NCBI GenBank assembly: GCA_002435595.1 | Contig: DJBL01000104.1 | Span: 1 to 50,151, forward strand | Length of the DNA stretch: 50,151 bases | Origin: Stenotrophomonas maltophilia | GTDB lineage: Bacteria; Pseudomonadota; Gammaproteobacteria; Xanthomonadales; Xanthomonadaceae | Direction of reading: 5' to 3' | Shown here: positions 27,593-37,127 of the stretch, piece after piece | Layout of the letters: every line of letters begins with the position of its first letter | Numbering within the stretch: position 1 is the stretch's first letter | Notes under the pieces: model-generated | The model's input: the letters and a program-made list of their open reading frames with translations, nothing else | Told to the model about the DNA's origin: nothing | The model's database searches: none | Made by a program: the position numbers and the translations under genes

Positions 27593-28927
27593 TCAAGCCC
27601 CCGCCGCAGGCGCAACCACCGCCGTCCCGTTGAGATAATCCAGGCTCACCTGCAGCAGCGCCCGCAAGCCCACATCCAGCGCGCTCTCATCCAGCAGGAA
27701 TTTCGGCGAATGATTCGCCGGCGCCGTCGCCGGATCGATGCCCTTGCCCGTAGCCCCCACGAAGAAGAACAGCCCCGGCACCTCCTTCGCGTACAACGAA
27801 AAATCCTCGGCCCCCATCTGCAGCGGCGGCTCGTACACATTGTCCTTGCCGACCACCGCCTCCAGGCTCGGCAGCATCCGCGCCGTCAGCGCCGGATCGT
27901 TCACCGTCGCCGGATTGCCCTCGGCCTCATAGATATCGGTCACCGCCTTGGCCCCGTGCGCCGCCGCCGTGTGCTCGGCCACATTGCGCAGGTCCGCGAA
28001 GATCTGCTGCCGCATCCCCTCGTCGAAGGTCCGGATCGTCCCCACCATCTCCACCTCGTCGGGAATGATGTTGTAGCGGATGCCACCCTTGATCGCCCCG
28101 AACGTCAGCACCGCCGGCTGCTTGGACAGGTTCGCCCGCCGGCTCACGATCGTCTGCGCCGTTCCCACCAGATCGGCCGTCGCCACGATCGGGTCCACCC
28201 CGTTCCACGGTGCCGACCCATGCGTCTGCCGACCGATCACCTTGATCCCGAACCGGTCCGAGGCGGCCATCAACGGCCCCCCGCGCACCGCGATCTGCCC
28301 CGCCGGCACGCTGGAAAACACGTGCAGCCCGAATACCGCCTCCGGCTTGAACTCGGCAAACAGCCCTTCCTTGAGCATCAACGCCGCCCCGCCCTCCTCC
28401 GGCGGCGGCGCCCCCTCCTCGGAGGGCTGGAAGATCAACATCACCTCACCCGGCAGGTTGGCCTGCATCTTCACCAGCGCATCGGCCACCCCCAGCAGCG
28501 TGGCCGTGTGCGCGTCGTGGCCGCAGGCGTGCATCACCCCCACCGGCTCGCCGCGGTAGGTGCTGGTCGCCTTGGAGGCAAACGGCAGCCCGGTCTGCTC
28601 GGTCACCGGCAGCGCGTCCATGTCCGCGCGCAGCGCGATCCGCGGACCCGGCTTGCCGCCCTTGATGATCGCCACCACCCCGTGGTGGGCAATCCCGGTT
28701 TTCGGCTTCAGCCCCAGGGCCCGCAACTGCTCGGCCACCTTGGCCGCGGTGCGCTCCTCGCGATTGGACAGCTCCGGATGCTGGTGGAAGTCGCGCCGCC
28801 AGTCGATCACCTTGGCCTTCAGGCGGGTCGCCGCCGCCGTCACTTCGGGGCGTTCGGCAGGGGTGGTCGCGGCGAGCGCGGGGCTGGCCAGCAGCAGGGC
28901 GGACAGCAGCAACGAAAGACGGGGCAT
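27593..28927 (-). CDS. Exported M20-family amidohydrolase/peptidase (hippurate hydrolase-like)
   Basis: A 444-residue zinc hydrolase of the M20D group (aminoacylase/IAA-amino acid hydrolase/carboxypeptidase-like). The signal peptide (LSLLLSALLLASPALAA) sends it to the periplasm. Metal ligands are visible in VMHACGHDAHTATLLG, FQPSEEG and MGAEDFSLY; the dimerisation lid domain has RQTHGSAPWNGVDPI. The ATG at 28927 has GGAG about seven bases upstream. It probably cleaves N-acyl or N-aminoacyl amide bonds, but substrate is unknown. The stop codon sits four bases from a hexamer repeat. It is divergent from the efflux operon. Confidence 0.93.
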   Translation of the reverse strand: MPRLSLLLSALLLASPALAATTPAERPEVTAAATRLKAKVIDWRRDFHQHPELSNREERTAAKVAEQLRALGLKPKTGIAHHGVVAIIKGGKPGPRIALRADMDALPVTEQTGLPFASKATSTYRGEPVGVMHACGHDAHTATLLGVADALVKMQANLPGEVMLIFQPSEEGAPPPEEGGAALMLKEGLFAEFKPEAVFGLHVFSSVPAGQIAVRGGPLMAASDRFGIKVIGRQTHGSAPWNGVDPIVATADLVGTAQTIVSRRANLSKQPAVLTFGAIKGGIRYNIIPDEVEMVGTIRTFDEGMRQQIFADLRNVAEHTAAAHGAKAVTDIYEAEGNPATVNDPALTARMLPSLEAVVGKDNVYEPPLQMGAEDFSLYAKEVPGLFFFVGATGKGIDPATAPANHSPKFLLDESALDVGLRALLQVSLDYLNGTAVVAPAAGA

Positions 28928-29153
28928 CGAGGATCTCCACGGGTGTTCAAGGCGGACCAAGCTGAATGTAGGCCATCGGCGCACTTGCTGCTGTAACTTT
29001 CTGCCCCTCCGGGCGTTGTCGGAAGGAACCTGCCCGGTCACATCCGGTCTGACCGCCCGTCCCATCCGTCATGCATGAAAGCCCGCACACCACGGGTATG
29101 CTTTGCACCAGCCAATCGGGCCCTGCCCTCCGCCAGCCTCAGGAGTTAGTTGA

Positions 29154-30410
29154 ATGTCGCGTTTCTGGAAGATCGTGGTGCTGGTGGTCGCAGTGCTGGT
29201 GGTGGGCTTCATCGGTATGCGCATGCTCGGCGGTGGCAAGAAGGGTGAGGCCGGCGCCACCACCGCCAGCGCGGGCAAGGGCGGCAAGGAGGGCCAGGAA
29301 CGCAACGCCGGGCCGGTCCCGGTGACGGTGGTCGATGCCGCCCGCCAGGACGTGCCGGTCTATGCCAGCGCGCTGGGTACCGTGGCGGCGATGAACACCG
29401 TCACCGTCAGCCCCCAGGTCGGCGGCCAGCTGATCAGCATCAACTTCAAGGAAGGCCAGGAAGTCCAGAAGGGCGACCTGCTCGCCCAGATCGACCCGCG
29501 CACCCTGCAGGCCAGCTTCGATGAAGCCGCCGCGGCCAAGCGCCAGAACCAGGCCCAGCTGGCCACCGCGCGCTCCAACTACCAGCGCTCCAACTCCCCC
29601 GAGTACCGCCAGTACGTGGCCAAGACCGACCTGGACACCCAGCGCAACCAGGTGGCCCAGTTCGAAAGTGCCGTGGCCGCCAACGAAGCCAGCATGCGCG
29701 CGGCCCAGGTGCAGCTGCAGTACACCCGCGTCACCGCCCCGATCTCCGGCATCGCCGGCATCCGCGCGGTGGATGCCGGCAACATCGTCAGCGCCGGCAC
29801 CGCGCTGGTCACCCTGACCCAGATCCACCCGATCCACGTGGTCTTCAACCTGCCCGAGCGCCAGCTGCCGGACGTGCGCAAGGCCCAGCAGGCCGGCCCG
29901 GTCAGCATCGCCGCACTGGACCGCAACGACGCGCACGTGCTCACCGATGGCGGCAGCCTGGACGTGGTGGACAACCAGATCAGCAGCGACAGCGGCACCT
30001 TCCGCGCCCGGGCGCTGTTCAACAACAGCGACAACAGCCTGTGGCCGGGCCAGTTCGTCAACGTGCGCATGCAGTTGCGCACGATTGCCGGTGGCGTGGT
30101 GATCCCCACCCAGGCGGTGATGCGCGGGCCGGACGGCGAGTACGTCTACATCGTCACCGCCGACAACACGGTGGCCATGCAGACGGTCAAGAGCGGCGTG
30201 GAAGTGGGCGACAGCCACGTGCAGATCACCGAAGGTCTCAAGGGTGGCGAGCGCGTGGTCAGCGAAGGCCAGTTCCGGCTCAAGCCCGGCGCCAAGGTGA
30301 CCGCGCTCAAGCCCGGCGAAACCCCGGCCGCCCCGACCGAGGCCGAACTCAAGGCCGCCGCGCAGCAGCAGGGCGGTGGCGGTGGCCGCCGTGGCGGCGG
30401 TCCGCGCTGA
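29154..30410 (+). CDS. mdtA: RND efflux periplasmic adaptor subunit, MdtA/MuxA type
   Basis: A 418-residue membrane-fusion protein. An N-terminal membrane anchor (IVVLVVAVLVVGFIGM) is followed by a Gly/Lys linker, the barrel-sandwich domain (VTVSPQVGGQLISINFKEGQEVQKGDLLAQID), an alpha-helical hairpin (~115-185), the second half (YTRVTAPISGIAGIRAVDAGNIV) and the membrane-proximal domain (ITEGLKGGERVVSEGQFRLKPGAKV). A glycine-rich tail ends the protein. AGGAG lies upstream of the ATG. The MdtA subfamily pairs with two different RND pumps, which follow directly. In Stenotrophomonas maltophilia the matching three-gene system is SmeIJK; orthology is plausible but not shown. Confidence 0.94.
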   Translation: MSRFWKIVVLVVAVLVVGFIGMRMLGGGKKGEAGATTASAGKGGKEGQERNAGPVPVTVVDAARQDVPVYASALGTVAAMNTVTVSPQVGGQLISINFKEGQEVQKGDLLAQIDPRTLQASFDEAAAAKRQNQAQLATARSNYQRSNSPEYRQYVAKTDLDTQRNQVAQFESAVAANEASMRAAQVQLQYTRVTAPISGIAGIRAVDAGNIVSAGTALVTLTQIHPIHVVFNLPERQLPDVRKAQQAGPVSIAALDRNDAHVLTDGGSLDVVDNQISSDSGTFRARALFNNSDNSLWPGQFVNVRMQLRTIAGGVVIPTQAVMRGPDGEYVYIVTADNTVAMQTVKSGVEVGDSHVQITEGLKGGERVVSEGQFRLKPGAKVTALKPGETPAAPTEAELKAAAQQQGGGGGRRGGGPR

Positions 30411-30498
30411 GCGCACCTGCCTGATGTTCCCGACGCCGGCCCCGTGGCCGGCGCCTGCCCGCTCCAACGCCGCATGACGTAACAGCAAGGATCCGCCC

Positions 30499-33400
30499 GT
30501 GGGCTTTTCGACGATCTTCATCCGCCGCCCGATCGCCACCTCGCTGTTGATGGCCGGGCTGTTGCTGCTCGGCATCCTCGGCTACCGCCAGCTGCCGGTA
30601 TCGGCGCTGCCGGAGATCGACGCGCCCAGCCTGGTGGTGACCACCCAGTACCCGGGCGCCAATGCCACCACCATGGCCTCGCTGGTCACCACGCCGCTGG
30701 AGCGCCAGTTCGGGCAGATCTCCGGGCTGGAGATCATGACCTCCGATTCCTCGGCCGGTCTCTCCACGATCATCCTGCAGTTCTCGATGGACCGCGATAT
30801 CGACATCGCCGCCCAGGACGTGCAGGCCGCCATCCGCCAGGCCACGCTGCCGTCCTCGCTGCCCTACCAGCCGGTCTACAACCGGGTGAACCCGGCCGAC
30901 GCGGCCATCGTCACCCTCAAGCTCACCTCCGACACGCGCCCGCTGCGCGAGGTCAACAACTACGCCGACTCCATCCTGGCCCAGCGCCTGTCGCAGGTGC
31001 AGGGCGTGGGCCTGGTCTCCATCGCCGGCAACGTGCGCCCGGCCGTGCGCATCCAGGTCAACCCGGCCCAGCTGTCCAACATGGGCCTGACCCTGGAAGA
31101 GCTGCGCAGCGCGCTCACCCAGGCCAACGTCAACGCGCCCAAGGGCTCGCTCAACGGCAAGACCCAGTCCTACTCGATCGGCACCAACGATCAGCTGACC
31201 AGTGCCGCCGACTACCGCGACACCATCATCAGCTACAAGAACAGCCGCCCGGTGCGCCTGTCCGACGTGGCCACCGTGGTGGACGGGGTGGAGAACGACC
31301 AGCTGGCCGCCTGGGCCGATGGCAAGCCGGCGGTGCTGCTGGAAGTGCGCCGCCAGCCCGGCGCCAACATCGTGCAGACCGTCGAGCGCATCCGCGCCCT
31401 GCTGCCACAGCTGCAGAGCGTGCTGCCGGCCGATGTGCACCTGGACATCTTCTCCGACCGCACCGAGACCATCCGCGCCTCGGTGCATGAAGTGCAGTTC
31501 ACCCTGATCCTCACCATCGGCCTGGTGGTGGCGGTGATCTTCGTGTTCCTGCGCCGCCTGTGGGCCACCATCATTCCCTCGGTGGCGGTGCCGCTGTCGC
31601 TGGCCGGCACCTTCGCGGTGATGGCCTTTGCCGGCATGTCGCTGGACAACCTGTCGCTGATGGCGCTGGTGGTGGCCACCGGCTTCGTGGTCGACGATGC
31701 GATCGTGATGATCGAGAACATCGTGCGCTACATCGAACAGGGCAAGAGCGGCCCGGAGGCCGCCGAGATCGGCGCACGCCAGATCGGCTTCACCGTGCTC
31801 TCGCTGACCATCTCGCTGGTGGCGGTGTTCCTGCCGCTGCTGCTGATGCCCGGGGTCACCGGCCGCCTGTTCCACGAGTTCGCCTGGGTGCTGAGCATCG
31901 CGGTCACGCTGTCGATGCTGATCTCGCTGACGCTCACCCCGATGATGTGCGCCTACCTGCTCAAGCCCGATGCGCTGCCCGAGGGCGAAGACGCGCACGA
32001 ACGCGCGGCCGCGGCGGGCAAGGAGACCCTGTGGACGCGCACCGTGGGCGCCTACGAGCGCAGCCTGGACTGGGTGCTGGACCATCAGCGCATGACCCTG
32101 GCCGTGGCCGCCGGCGCCCTGGTGCTCACCGTCGTGCTGTACATCGTGATCCCCAAGGGCCTGTTGCCCGAGCAGGACACCGGGCTGATCACCGGCGTGG
32201 TCCAGGCCGACCAGAACATCGCCTTCCCGCAGATGGAACAGCGCACCAAGGCGGTGGCCGAGGCGCTGCGCAAGGACCCGGCGGTGACGGGCGTGTCGGC
32301 CTTCATCGGCGCCGGCAGCATGAACCCCACGCTCAACCAGGGCCAGCTGTCGATCGTGCTCAAGGAGCGCGGCGACCGCGACGGCCTGGAGCAGATCCTG
32401 CCGCGCCTGCAGCAGGCGGTGGCCGGCATTCCCGGCGTGGCGCTGTACCTCAAGCCGGTGCAGGACGTCACCCTGGATACCCGCGTGGCCGCCACCGAGT
32501 ACCAGTACTCGCTGTCGGACGTGGACAGCGCGCAGGTCGCGCTGCAGGCCACCCGCCTGACCGAGGCGCTGCGCCAGCGCCCGGAGCTGGCCGACGTGGA
32601 CAACAACCTGTCCAACCAGGGCCGTGCGCTGGAACTGACCATCGACCGCGACAAGGCCAGCGTGCTGGGCGTGCCGATGCAGACCATCGACGACACCCTG
32701 TACGACGCCTTCGGCCAGCGCCAGATCTCCACCATCTTCACCGAGCTCAACCAGTACCGCGTGGTACTGGAGGTGGCACCGGAGTTCCGCACCAGCACCG
32801 CGCTGATGAACCAGCTGGCGGTGGCCTCCAACGGCGCCGGCGCGCTCACCGGCAGCAACGCCACCAACTTCGGCCAGGTCACCTCGTCCAACTCCTCCAC
32901 CGCCACCGGCATCGGCGCGCAGAACACCGGCATCCCGGTCGGTGCGGGCAACATCATCCCGCTGGCCGCGCTGGCCGAGGGCAAGGTCACCAGCACCCCG
33001 CTGGTGGTGAGCCACCAGCAGCAGCTGCCGGCGGTGACGGTGTCGTTCAACATCGCCCCGGGCTATTCGCTGTCCGATGCGGTCAAGGCCATCGAAGAGA
33101 CCAAGGCCAGCCTGGACATGCCCTCGCAGGTGCATGCGCAGTTCATCGGCAAGGCCGCCGAATTCACCGGCAGCCAGACCGACGTGGTGTGGCTGCTGCT
33201 GGCCTCGCTGGTGCTGATCTACATCGTGCTCGGCGTGCTGTATGAAAGCTACATCCACCCCTTCACCATCATCTCCACCCTGCCCCCGGCCGGCGTGGGT
33301 GCGCTGCTGGCGCTGATGGTGTGCGGGCTGCCGTTGTCGGTGGACGGCATCGTCGGCATCGTGCTGCTGATCGGCATCGTCAAGAAGAACGGCATCATGA

Positions 33401-33729
33401 TGGTCGACTTCGCCATCGAGGCACGCCGCGCCGGTGCCAATGCGCACGATGCGATCCGCCGCGCCTGCCTGCTGCGCTTCCGTCCGATCATGATGACCAC
33501 CGCCGCGGCCATGCTCGGCGCGCTGCCGCTGGCGCTGGGCACCGGCATCGGCTCGGAGCTGCGCCGCCCGCTGGGCATCGCGATCGTCGGCGGCCTGCTG
33601 CTGTCGCAGCTGGTCACCCTGTACACCACACCGGTGATCTACCTGTACATGGAGCGCTTCTCGGAGTGGTCGCGCGAGCGCCGCGAACAGCGCGCGCTGC
33701 GCCACGCCCATGCGCAGGAGCGCGCATGA
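30499..33729 (+). CDS. mdtB: RND efflux pump subunit, MdtB/MuxB type
   Basis: A 1076-residue inner-membrane proton-driven pump starting at a GTG (30499) with AAGGAT upstream. It begins IFIRRPIATSLLMAGLLLLGILGYRQLPVSALPEID, the standard first RND helix, followed by a periplasmic porter domain, the TM4 proton-relay segment (VVATGFVVDDAIVMIENIVR, with paired Asp), the second periplasmic loop and the final helices (GIVKKNGIMMVDFAIEARR). The distal loop has an unusual Ser/Thr/Asn/Gly-rich insert (GAGALTGSNATNFGQVTSSNSST) in the docking region. In MdtB/MdtC systems this subunit forms a heterotrimer with the next gene product. 88 bases separate it from the adaptor gene. Confidence 0.95.
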   Translation: MGFSTIFIRRPIATSLLMAGLLLLGILGYRQLPVSALPEIDAPSLVVTTQYPGANATTMASLVTTPLERQFGQISGLEIMTSDSSAGLSTIILQFSMDRDIDIAAQDVQAAIRQATLPSSLPYQPVYNRVNPADAAIVTLKLTSDTRPLREVNNYADSILAQRLSQVQGVGLVSIAGNVRPAVRIQVNPAQLSNMGLTLEELRSALTQANVNAPKGSLNGKTQSYSIGTNDQLTSAADYRDTIISYKNSRPVRLSDVATVVDGVENDQLAAWADGKPAVLLEVRRQPGANIVQTVERIRALLPQLQSVLPADVHLDIFSDRTETIRASVHEVQFTLILTIGLVVAVIFVFLRRLWATIIPSVAVPLSLAGTFAVMAFAGMSLDNLSLMALVVATGFVVDDAIVMIENIVRYIEQGKSGPEAAEIGARQIGFTVLSLTISLVAVFLPLLLMPGVTGRLFHEFAWVLSIAVTLSMLISLTLTPMMCAYLLKPDALPEGEDAHERAAAAGKETLWTRTVGAYERSLDWVLDHQRMTLAVAAGALVLTVVLYIVIPKGLLPEQDTGLITGVVQADQNIAFPQMEQRTKAVAEALRKDPAVTGVSAFIGAGSMNPTLNQGQLSIVLKERGDRDGLEQILPRLQQAVAGIPGVALYLKPVQDVTLDTRVAATEYQYSLSDVDSAQVALQATRLTEALRQRPELADVDNNLSNQGRALELTIDRDKASVLGVPMQTIDDTLYDAFGQRQISTIFTELNQYRVVLEVAPEFRTSTALMNQLAVASNGAGALTGSNATNFGQVTSSNSSTATGIGAQNTGIPVGAGNIIPLAALAEGKVTSTPLVVSHQQQLPAVTVSFNIAPGYSLSDAVKAIEETKASLDMPSQVHAQFIGKAAEFTGSQTDVVWLLLASLVLIYIVLGVLYESYIHPFTIISTLPPAGVGALLALMVCGLPLSVDGIVGIVLLIGIVKKNGIMMVDFAIEARRAGANAHDAIRRACLLRFRPIMMTTAAAMLGALPLALGTGIGSELRRPLGIAIVGGLLLSQLVTLYTTPVIYLYMERFSEWSRERREQRALRHAHAQERA

Positions 33730-33763
33730 GCCGCGGCCGCCCATGCACGCTGAAGGCGTCGGC

Positions 33764-36700
33764 ATGAACATTTCCGGCCCCTTCATCCGCCGCCCGATCG
33801 GCACCGCGCTGCTGGCCATCGGCCTGTTCGTGGTCGGCCTGTTCTGTTACCTGAAACTGGGCGTGTCGGCGCTGCCGAACATCCAGATCCCGGTGATTTT
33901 CGTGCACGCCAGCCAGTCCGGCGCGGACGCCACCACCATGGCCTCCACGGTCACCGCACCGCTGGAGCGCCACCTGGGCCAGCTGCCCGGGGTGGACCAG
34001 ATGCGTTCGTCCAGCTCCGAGGGCAGCTCGCTGGTGTTCATGATCTTCCAGAGCGGGGTGGACATCGATTCGGCCGCGCTGGACGTGCAGACCGCGATCA
34101 ACTCGGCCCAGGCCGATCTGCCGTCCGGGCTCGGCTCGCCGATGTTCCAGAAGGCCAATCCGAACGACGACCCGGTGATCGCCATCGCGCTCACCTCGCA
34201 GACCCAGTCGGCCGACGAGCTCTACAACGTGGCCGATTCGCTGCTGGCCCAGCGCATCCGCCAGATCAGCGGGGTGTCCTCGGTGGACATCGCCGGTGCC
34301 TCCACCCCGGCGGTGCGGGTGGACGTGAACCTGCGCCTGCTCAACGCGCTCAACCTCACCCCCGACGATCTGCGCAACGCCGTCCGCGCGGCCAACGTCA
34401 CCTCGCCCACCGGCTTCCTCACCGACGGCAACACCACCACCGCGATCATCGCCAACGACTCGGTGGCGCGCGCGGCCGACTTCGCCAACCTGGTCATCAA
34501 GACCCAGGACGACGGCCGGGTGATCCGCCTCAAGGACGTGGCCAACGTCTACGACGGCCAGCAGGATGCATACCAGGCCGCGTGGTTCGACCACAAGCCG
34601 GCGGTGGTGATGTACGTGTTCACCCGCGCCGGTGCCAACATCGTGGAGACCGTGGACCGGGTCAAGGCACAGATCCCGATGCTGCGCGACTACCTGCAGC
34701 CGGGCACCGTGCTCACCCCGTACTTCGACCGCACGCCCACCATCCGCTCCTCGCTGCACGAGGTGCAGATCACCCTGCTGATCAGCCTGGCGATGGTGAT
34801 CCTGACCATGGCGCTGTTCCTGCGCCGGCTGGCACCGACGCTGATCGCGGCGGTCACCGTGCCGCTGTCGCTGGCCGGCGCGGCGCTGGTGATGTACGTG
34901 TTCGGCTTTACCCTGAACAACCTCAGCCTGCTCGCGCTGGTGATCGCGATCGGCTTCGTGGTCGACGATGCGATCGTGGTGATCGAGAACGTCATGCGCC
35001 ATCTCGATGAAGGCATGCCACGCATGCAGGCCGCGCTCACCGGCGCGCGCGAGATCGGCTTCACCATCGTCTCGATCACCGCCTCGCTGGTGGCCGTGTT
35101 CATTCCGCTGCTGTTTGCCAGCGGCATGGTCGGCGCGTTCTTCCGCGAGTTCACCATCACCCTGGTGGCGGCGATCGTGGTCTCGATGATCGTCTCGCTC
35201 ACGCTCACCCCGGCGCTGTGCAGCCGTTTCCTGAGCGCGCATGCCGAGCCGGAAAAGCCGTCGCGGATCGGCCGCTTCCTGGACGCCACCCACGACCGCA
35301 TGCTGCGCGTGTACACGGTGTGCCTGGACTTCTCGCTGCACCACGCCCTGCTGCTCTCGCTCACCCCGATCCTGTTGATCGTGGCCACGGTGATGCTGGC
35401 CGGGGCGGTCAAGAAGGGCTCGTTCCCGGCCCAGGACACCGGACTGATCTGGGGCCGTGCCAACTCCAGCGCCACGGTCTCCTTCGAGGACATGGTCAAC
35501 CGCCAGCGCCGCATCACCGACATGCTGATGGCCGACCCGGCGGTCAAGACCGTCGGCGTGCGCCTGGGCAGCGGCCGCCAGGGCTCCAGCGCACAGTTCA
35601 ACATCCAGTTGAAGACGCGCAAAGAAGGCCGCCGGGAAACCACCGCGCTGGCGCTGGCGCGGCTGAGCGCCAAGGCCGACCGCTACCCGGACCTGCAGTT
35701 GCGCCTGCGCGCGATCCAGGACCTGCCCAGCGATGGCGGCGGCGGCAACAGCCAGGGTGCGCAGTACCGCGTATCGCTGCAGGGCAATGACCTGGCGCAG
35801 CTGCAGGAATGGCTGCCCAAGGTGCAGGCTGCATTGAAGAAGAACCCGATGCTGCGCGATGTCGGCACCGACGTGGACACCGCCGGGCTGCGCCAGAACG
35901 TGGTGATCGACCGCGCCAAGGCCGCGCGCCTGGGCGTATCGGTGGGTGCGATCGACGGCGCGCTGTACGGCGCATTCGGCCAGCGCCAGATCTCCACCAT
36001 CTACTCGGACATCAACCAGTACTCGGTCGTGGTCAACGCGCTGCCCGAGCAGACCGCCACCCCGCGCGCACTGGACGAAATCTACGTGCGGGCCGGCAAC
36101 GGCGAGATGATCCCGCTCACCGCCGTGGCGCAGCAGGTGCCCGGGCTGGCACCGCCGCAGATCACCCACGAGAACCAGTACACCACGATGGACCTGAGCT
36201 ACAACCTGGCCCCGGGCGTAAGCACCGGCGAGGGCGAGGCGATCATCAAGGCCACCGTGGACGGCCTGCGCCTGCCCGGCGACATCCGCATCAGCGATGG
36301 CGGCGGCTTCAACGTGCAGCTCAACCCCAACTCGATGCTGATCCTGGTGCTGGCGGCGATCATCACCGTGTACCTGGTGCTGGGCATGCTCTACGAGAGC
36401 CTGGTGCACCCGGTAACCATCCTGTCCACCCTGCCGGCGGCGGGTGTGGGCGCGCTGCTGGCGTTGTTCGTGACCAATACCGAGCTGTCGGTGATCTCGA
36501 TGATCGCCCTGGTACTGCTGATCGGCATCGTCAAGAAGAACGCGATCATGATGATCGACTTCGCCGTGGTGGCCCAGCGCGAGCACGGCAAGAGCCCGCG
36601 CGATGCGGTGCGCGAGGCCAGCATCGTGCGCTTCCGCCCGATCATGATGACCACCATGGTGGCGATCCTGGCCGCGGTGCCGCTGGCCATCGGCCTGGGC

Positions 36701-36889
36701 GAAGGCTCCGAGCTGCGCCGCCCGCTGGGCATCGCGATGATCGGCGGCCTGCTGTTCTCGCAGAGCCTGACCCTGCTCAGCACGCCGGCGCTGTATGTGA
36801 TCTTCTCGTGCCTGCGCGAACGCTGGGTCAACCGCCGCGCGCGCCGCCGCGAGCGGCGTGCATTGAAGCGCAGCGCACTGGCCCGGTAG
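33764..36889 (+). CDS. mdtC: RND efflux pump subunit, MdtC/MuxC type
   Basis: A 1041-residue RND pump, paralogous to the preceding subunit. The ATG at 33764 follows AAGGCG by about seven bases; an in-frame ATG at 33743 is less likely. It begins NISGPFIRRPIGTALLAIGLFVVGLF and has the TM4 Asp pair (AIGFVVDDAIVVIENVMR) and the TM10 motif (GIVKKNAIMMIDFAVVAQ). In E. coli MdtBC the two pumps assemble 2:1, with only one coupling protons. No outer-membrane factor gene follows, so a TolC-type channel must be encoded elsewhere. Only 34 bases separate it from the upstream pump gene. Confidence 0.94.
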   Translation: MNISGPFIRRPIGTALLAIGLFVVGLFCYLKLGVSALPNIQIPVIFVHASQSGADATTMASTVTAPLERHLGQLPGVDQMRSSSSEGSSLVFMIFQSGVDIDSAALDVQTAINSAQADLPSGLGSPMFQKANPNDDPVIAIALTSQTQSADELYNVADSLLAQRIRQISGVSSVDIAGASTPAVRVDVNLRLLNALNLTPDDLRNAVRAANVTSPTGFLTDGNTTTAIIANDSVARAADFANLVIKTQDDGRVIRLKDVANVYDGQQDAYQAAWFDHKPAVVMYVFTRAGANIVETVDRVKAQIPMLRDYLQPGTVLTPYFDRTPTIRSSLHEVQITLLISLAMVILTMALFLRRLAPTLIAAVTVPLSLAGAALVMYVFGFTLNNLSLLALVIAIGFVVDDAIVVIENVMRHLDEGMPRMQAALTGAREIGFTIVSITASLVAVFIPLLFASGMVGAFFREFTITLVAAIVVSMIVSLTLTPALCSRFLSAHAEPEKPSRIGRFLDATHDRMLRVYTVCLDFSLHHALLLSLTPILLIVATVMLAGAVKKGSFPAQDTGLIWGRANSSATVSFEDMVNRQRRITDMLMADPAVKTVGVRLGSGRQGSSAQFNIQLKTRKEGRRETTALALARLSAKADRYPDLQLRLRAIQDLPSDGGGGNSQGAQYRVSLQGNDLAQLQEWLPKVQAALKKNPMLRDVGTDVDTAGLRQNVVIDRAKAARLGVSVGAIDGALYGAFGQRQISTIYSDINQYSVVVNALPEQTATPRALDEIYVRAGNGEMIPLTAVAQQVPGLAPPQITHENQYTTMDLSYNLAPGVSTGEGEAIIKATVDGLRLPGDIRISDGGGFNVQLNPNSMLILVLAAIITVYLVLGMLYESLVHPVTILSTLPAAGVGALLALFVTNTELSVISMIALVLLIGIVKKNAIMMIDFAVVAQREHGKSPRDAVREASIVRFRPIMMTTMVAILAAVPLAIGLGEGSELRRPLGIAMIGGLLFSQSLTLLSTPALYVIFSCLRERWVNRRARRRERRALKRSALAR

Positions 36890-36920
36890 GTCGCGCCCGC
36901 GCCGGGCCTGCCGCTGTTCC

Positions 36921-36951
36921 GATGCGTGCCGGGCGTGGCCCGGTACGCATC
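36921..36951. repeat. Inverted repeat after the efflux operon
   Basis: 14-base arms GATGCGTGCCGGGC / GCCCGGTACGCATC, one mismatch, 3-base loop, about 30 bases after the mdtC stop. It is followed by CGGTTT, a weak T-tract, so it may be a terminator or a REP-like remnant. Confidence 0.55.
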
Positions 36952-36974
36952 CGGTTTGACGCCGCGCAACAAAA

Positions 36975-36989
36975 CGCGAACAATTCGCA
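36975..36989. promoter_or_regulatory. Palindrome upstream of the siderophore receptor, possible Fur site
   Basis: GCGAA-CAA-TTCGC (36976-36988) within CGCGAACAATTCGCA. It matches the 7-1-7 Fur consensus at about half the positions, so this is only a candidate. It lies 139 bases upstream of the receptor ATG. Confidence 0.25.
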
Positions 36990-37127
36990 TCCAGCCACGG
37001 TCCTGCATCGCCTCCTGCGGTGCGCCCGCTGCCGGTTCCCGGCCAGCCTGCGCGATCCAGCCATCGACCTCCCCCCGCCATCTGCAGATCGCGGACCGCG
37101 TTGCGCTGTCCGCCAAGGAATCCATCG

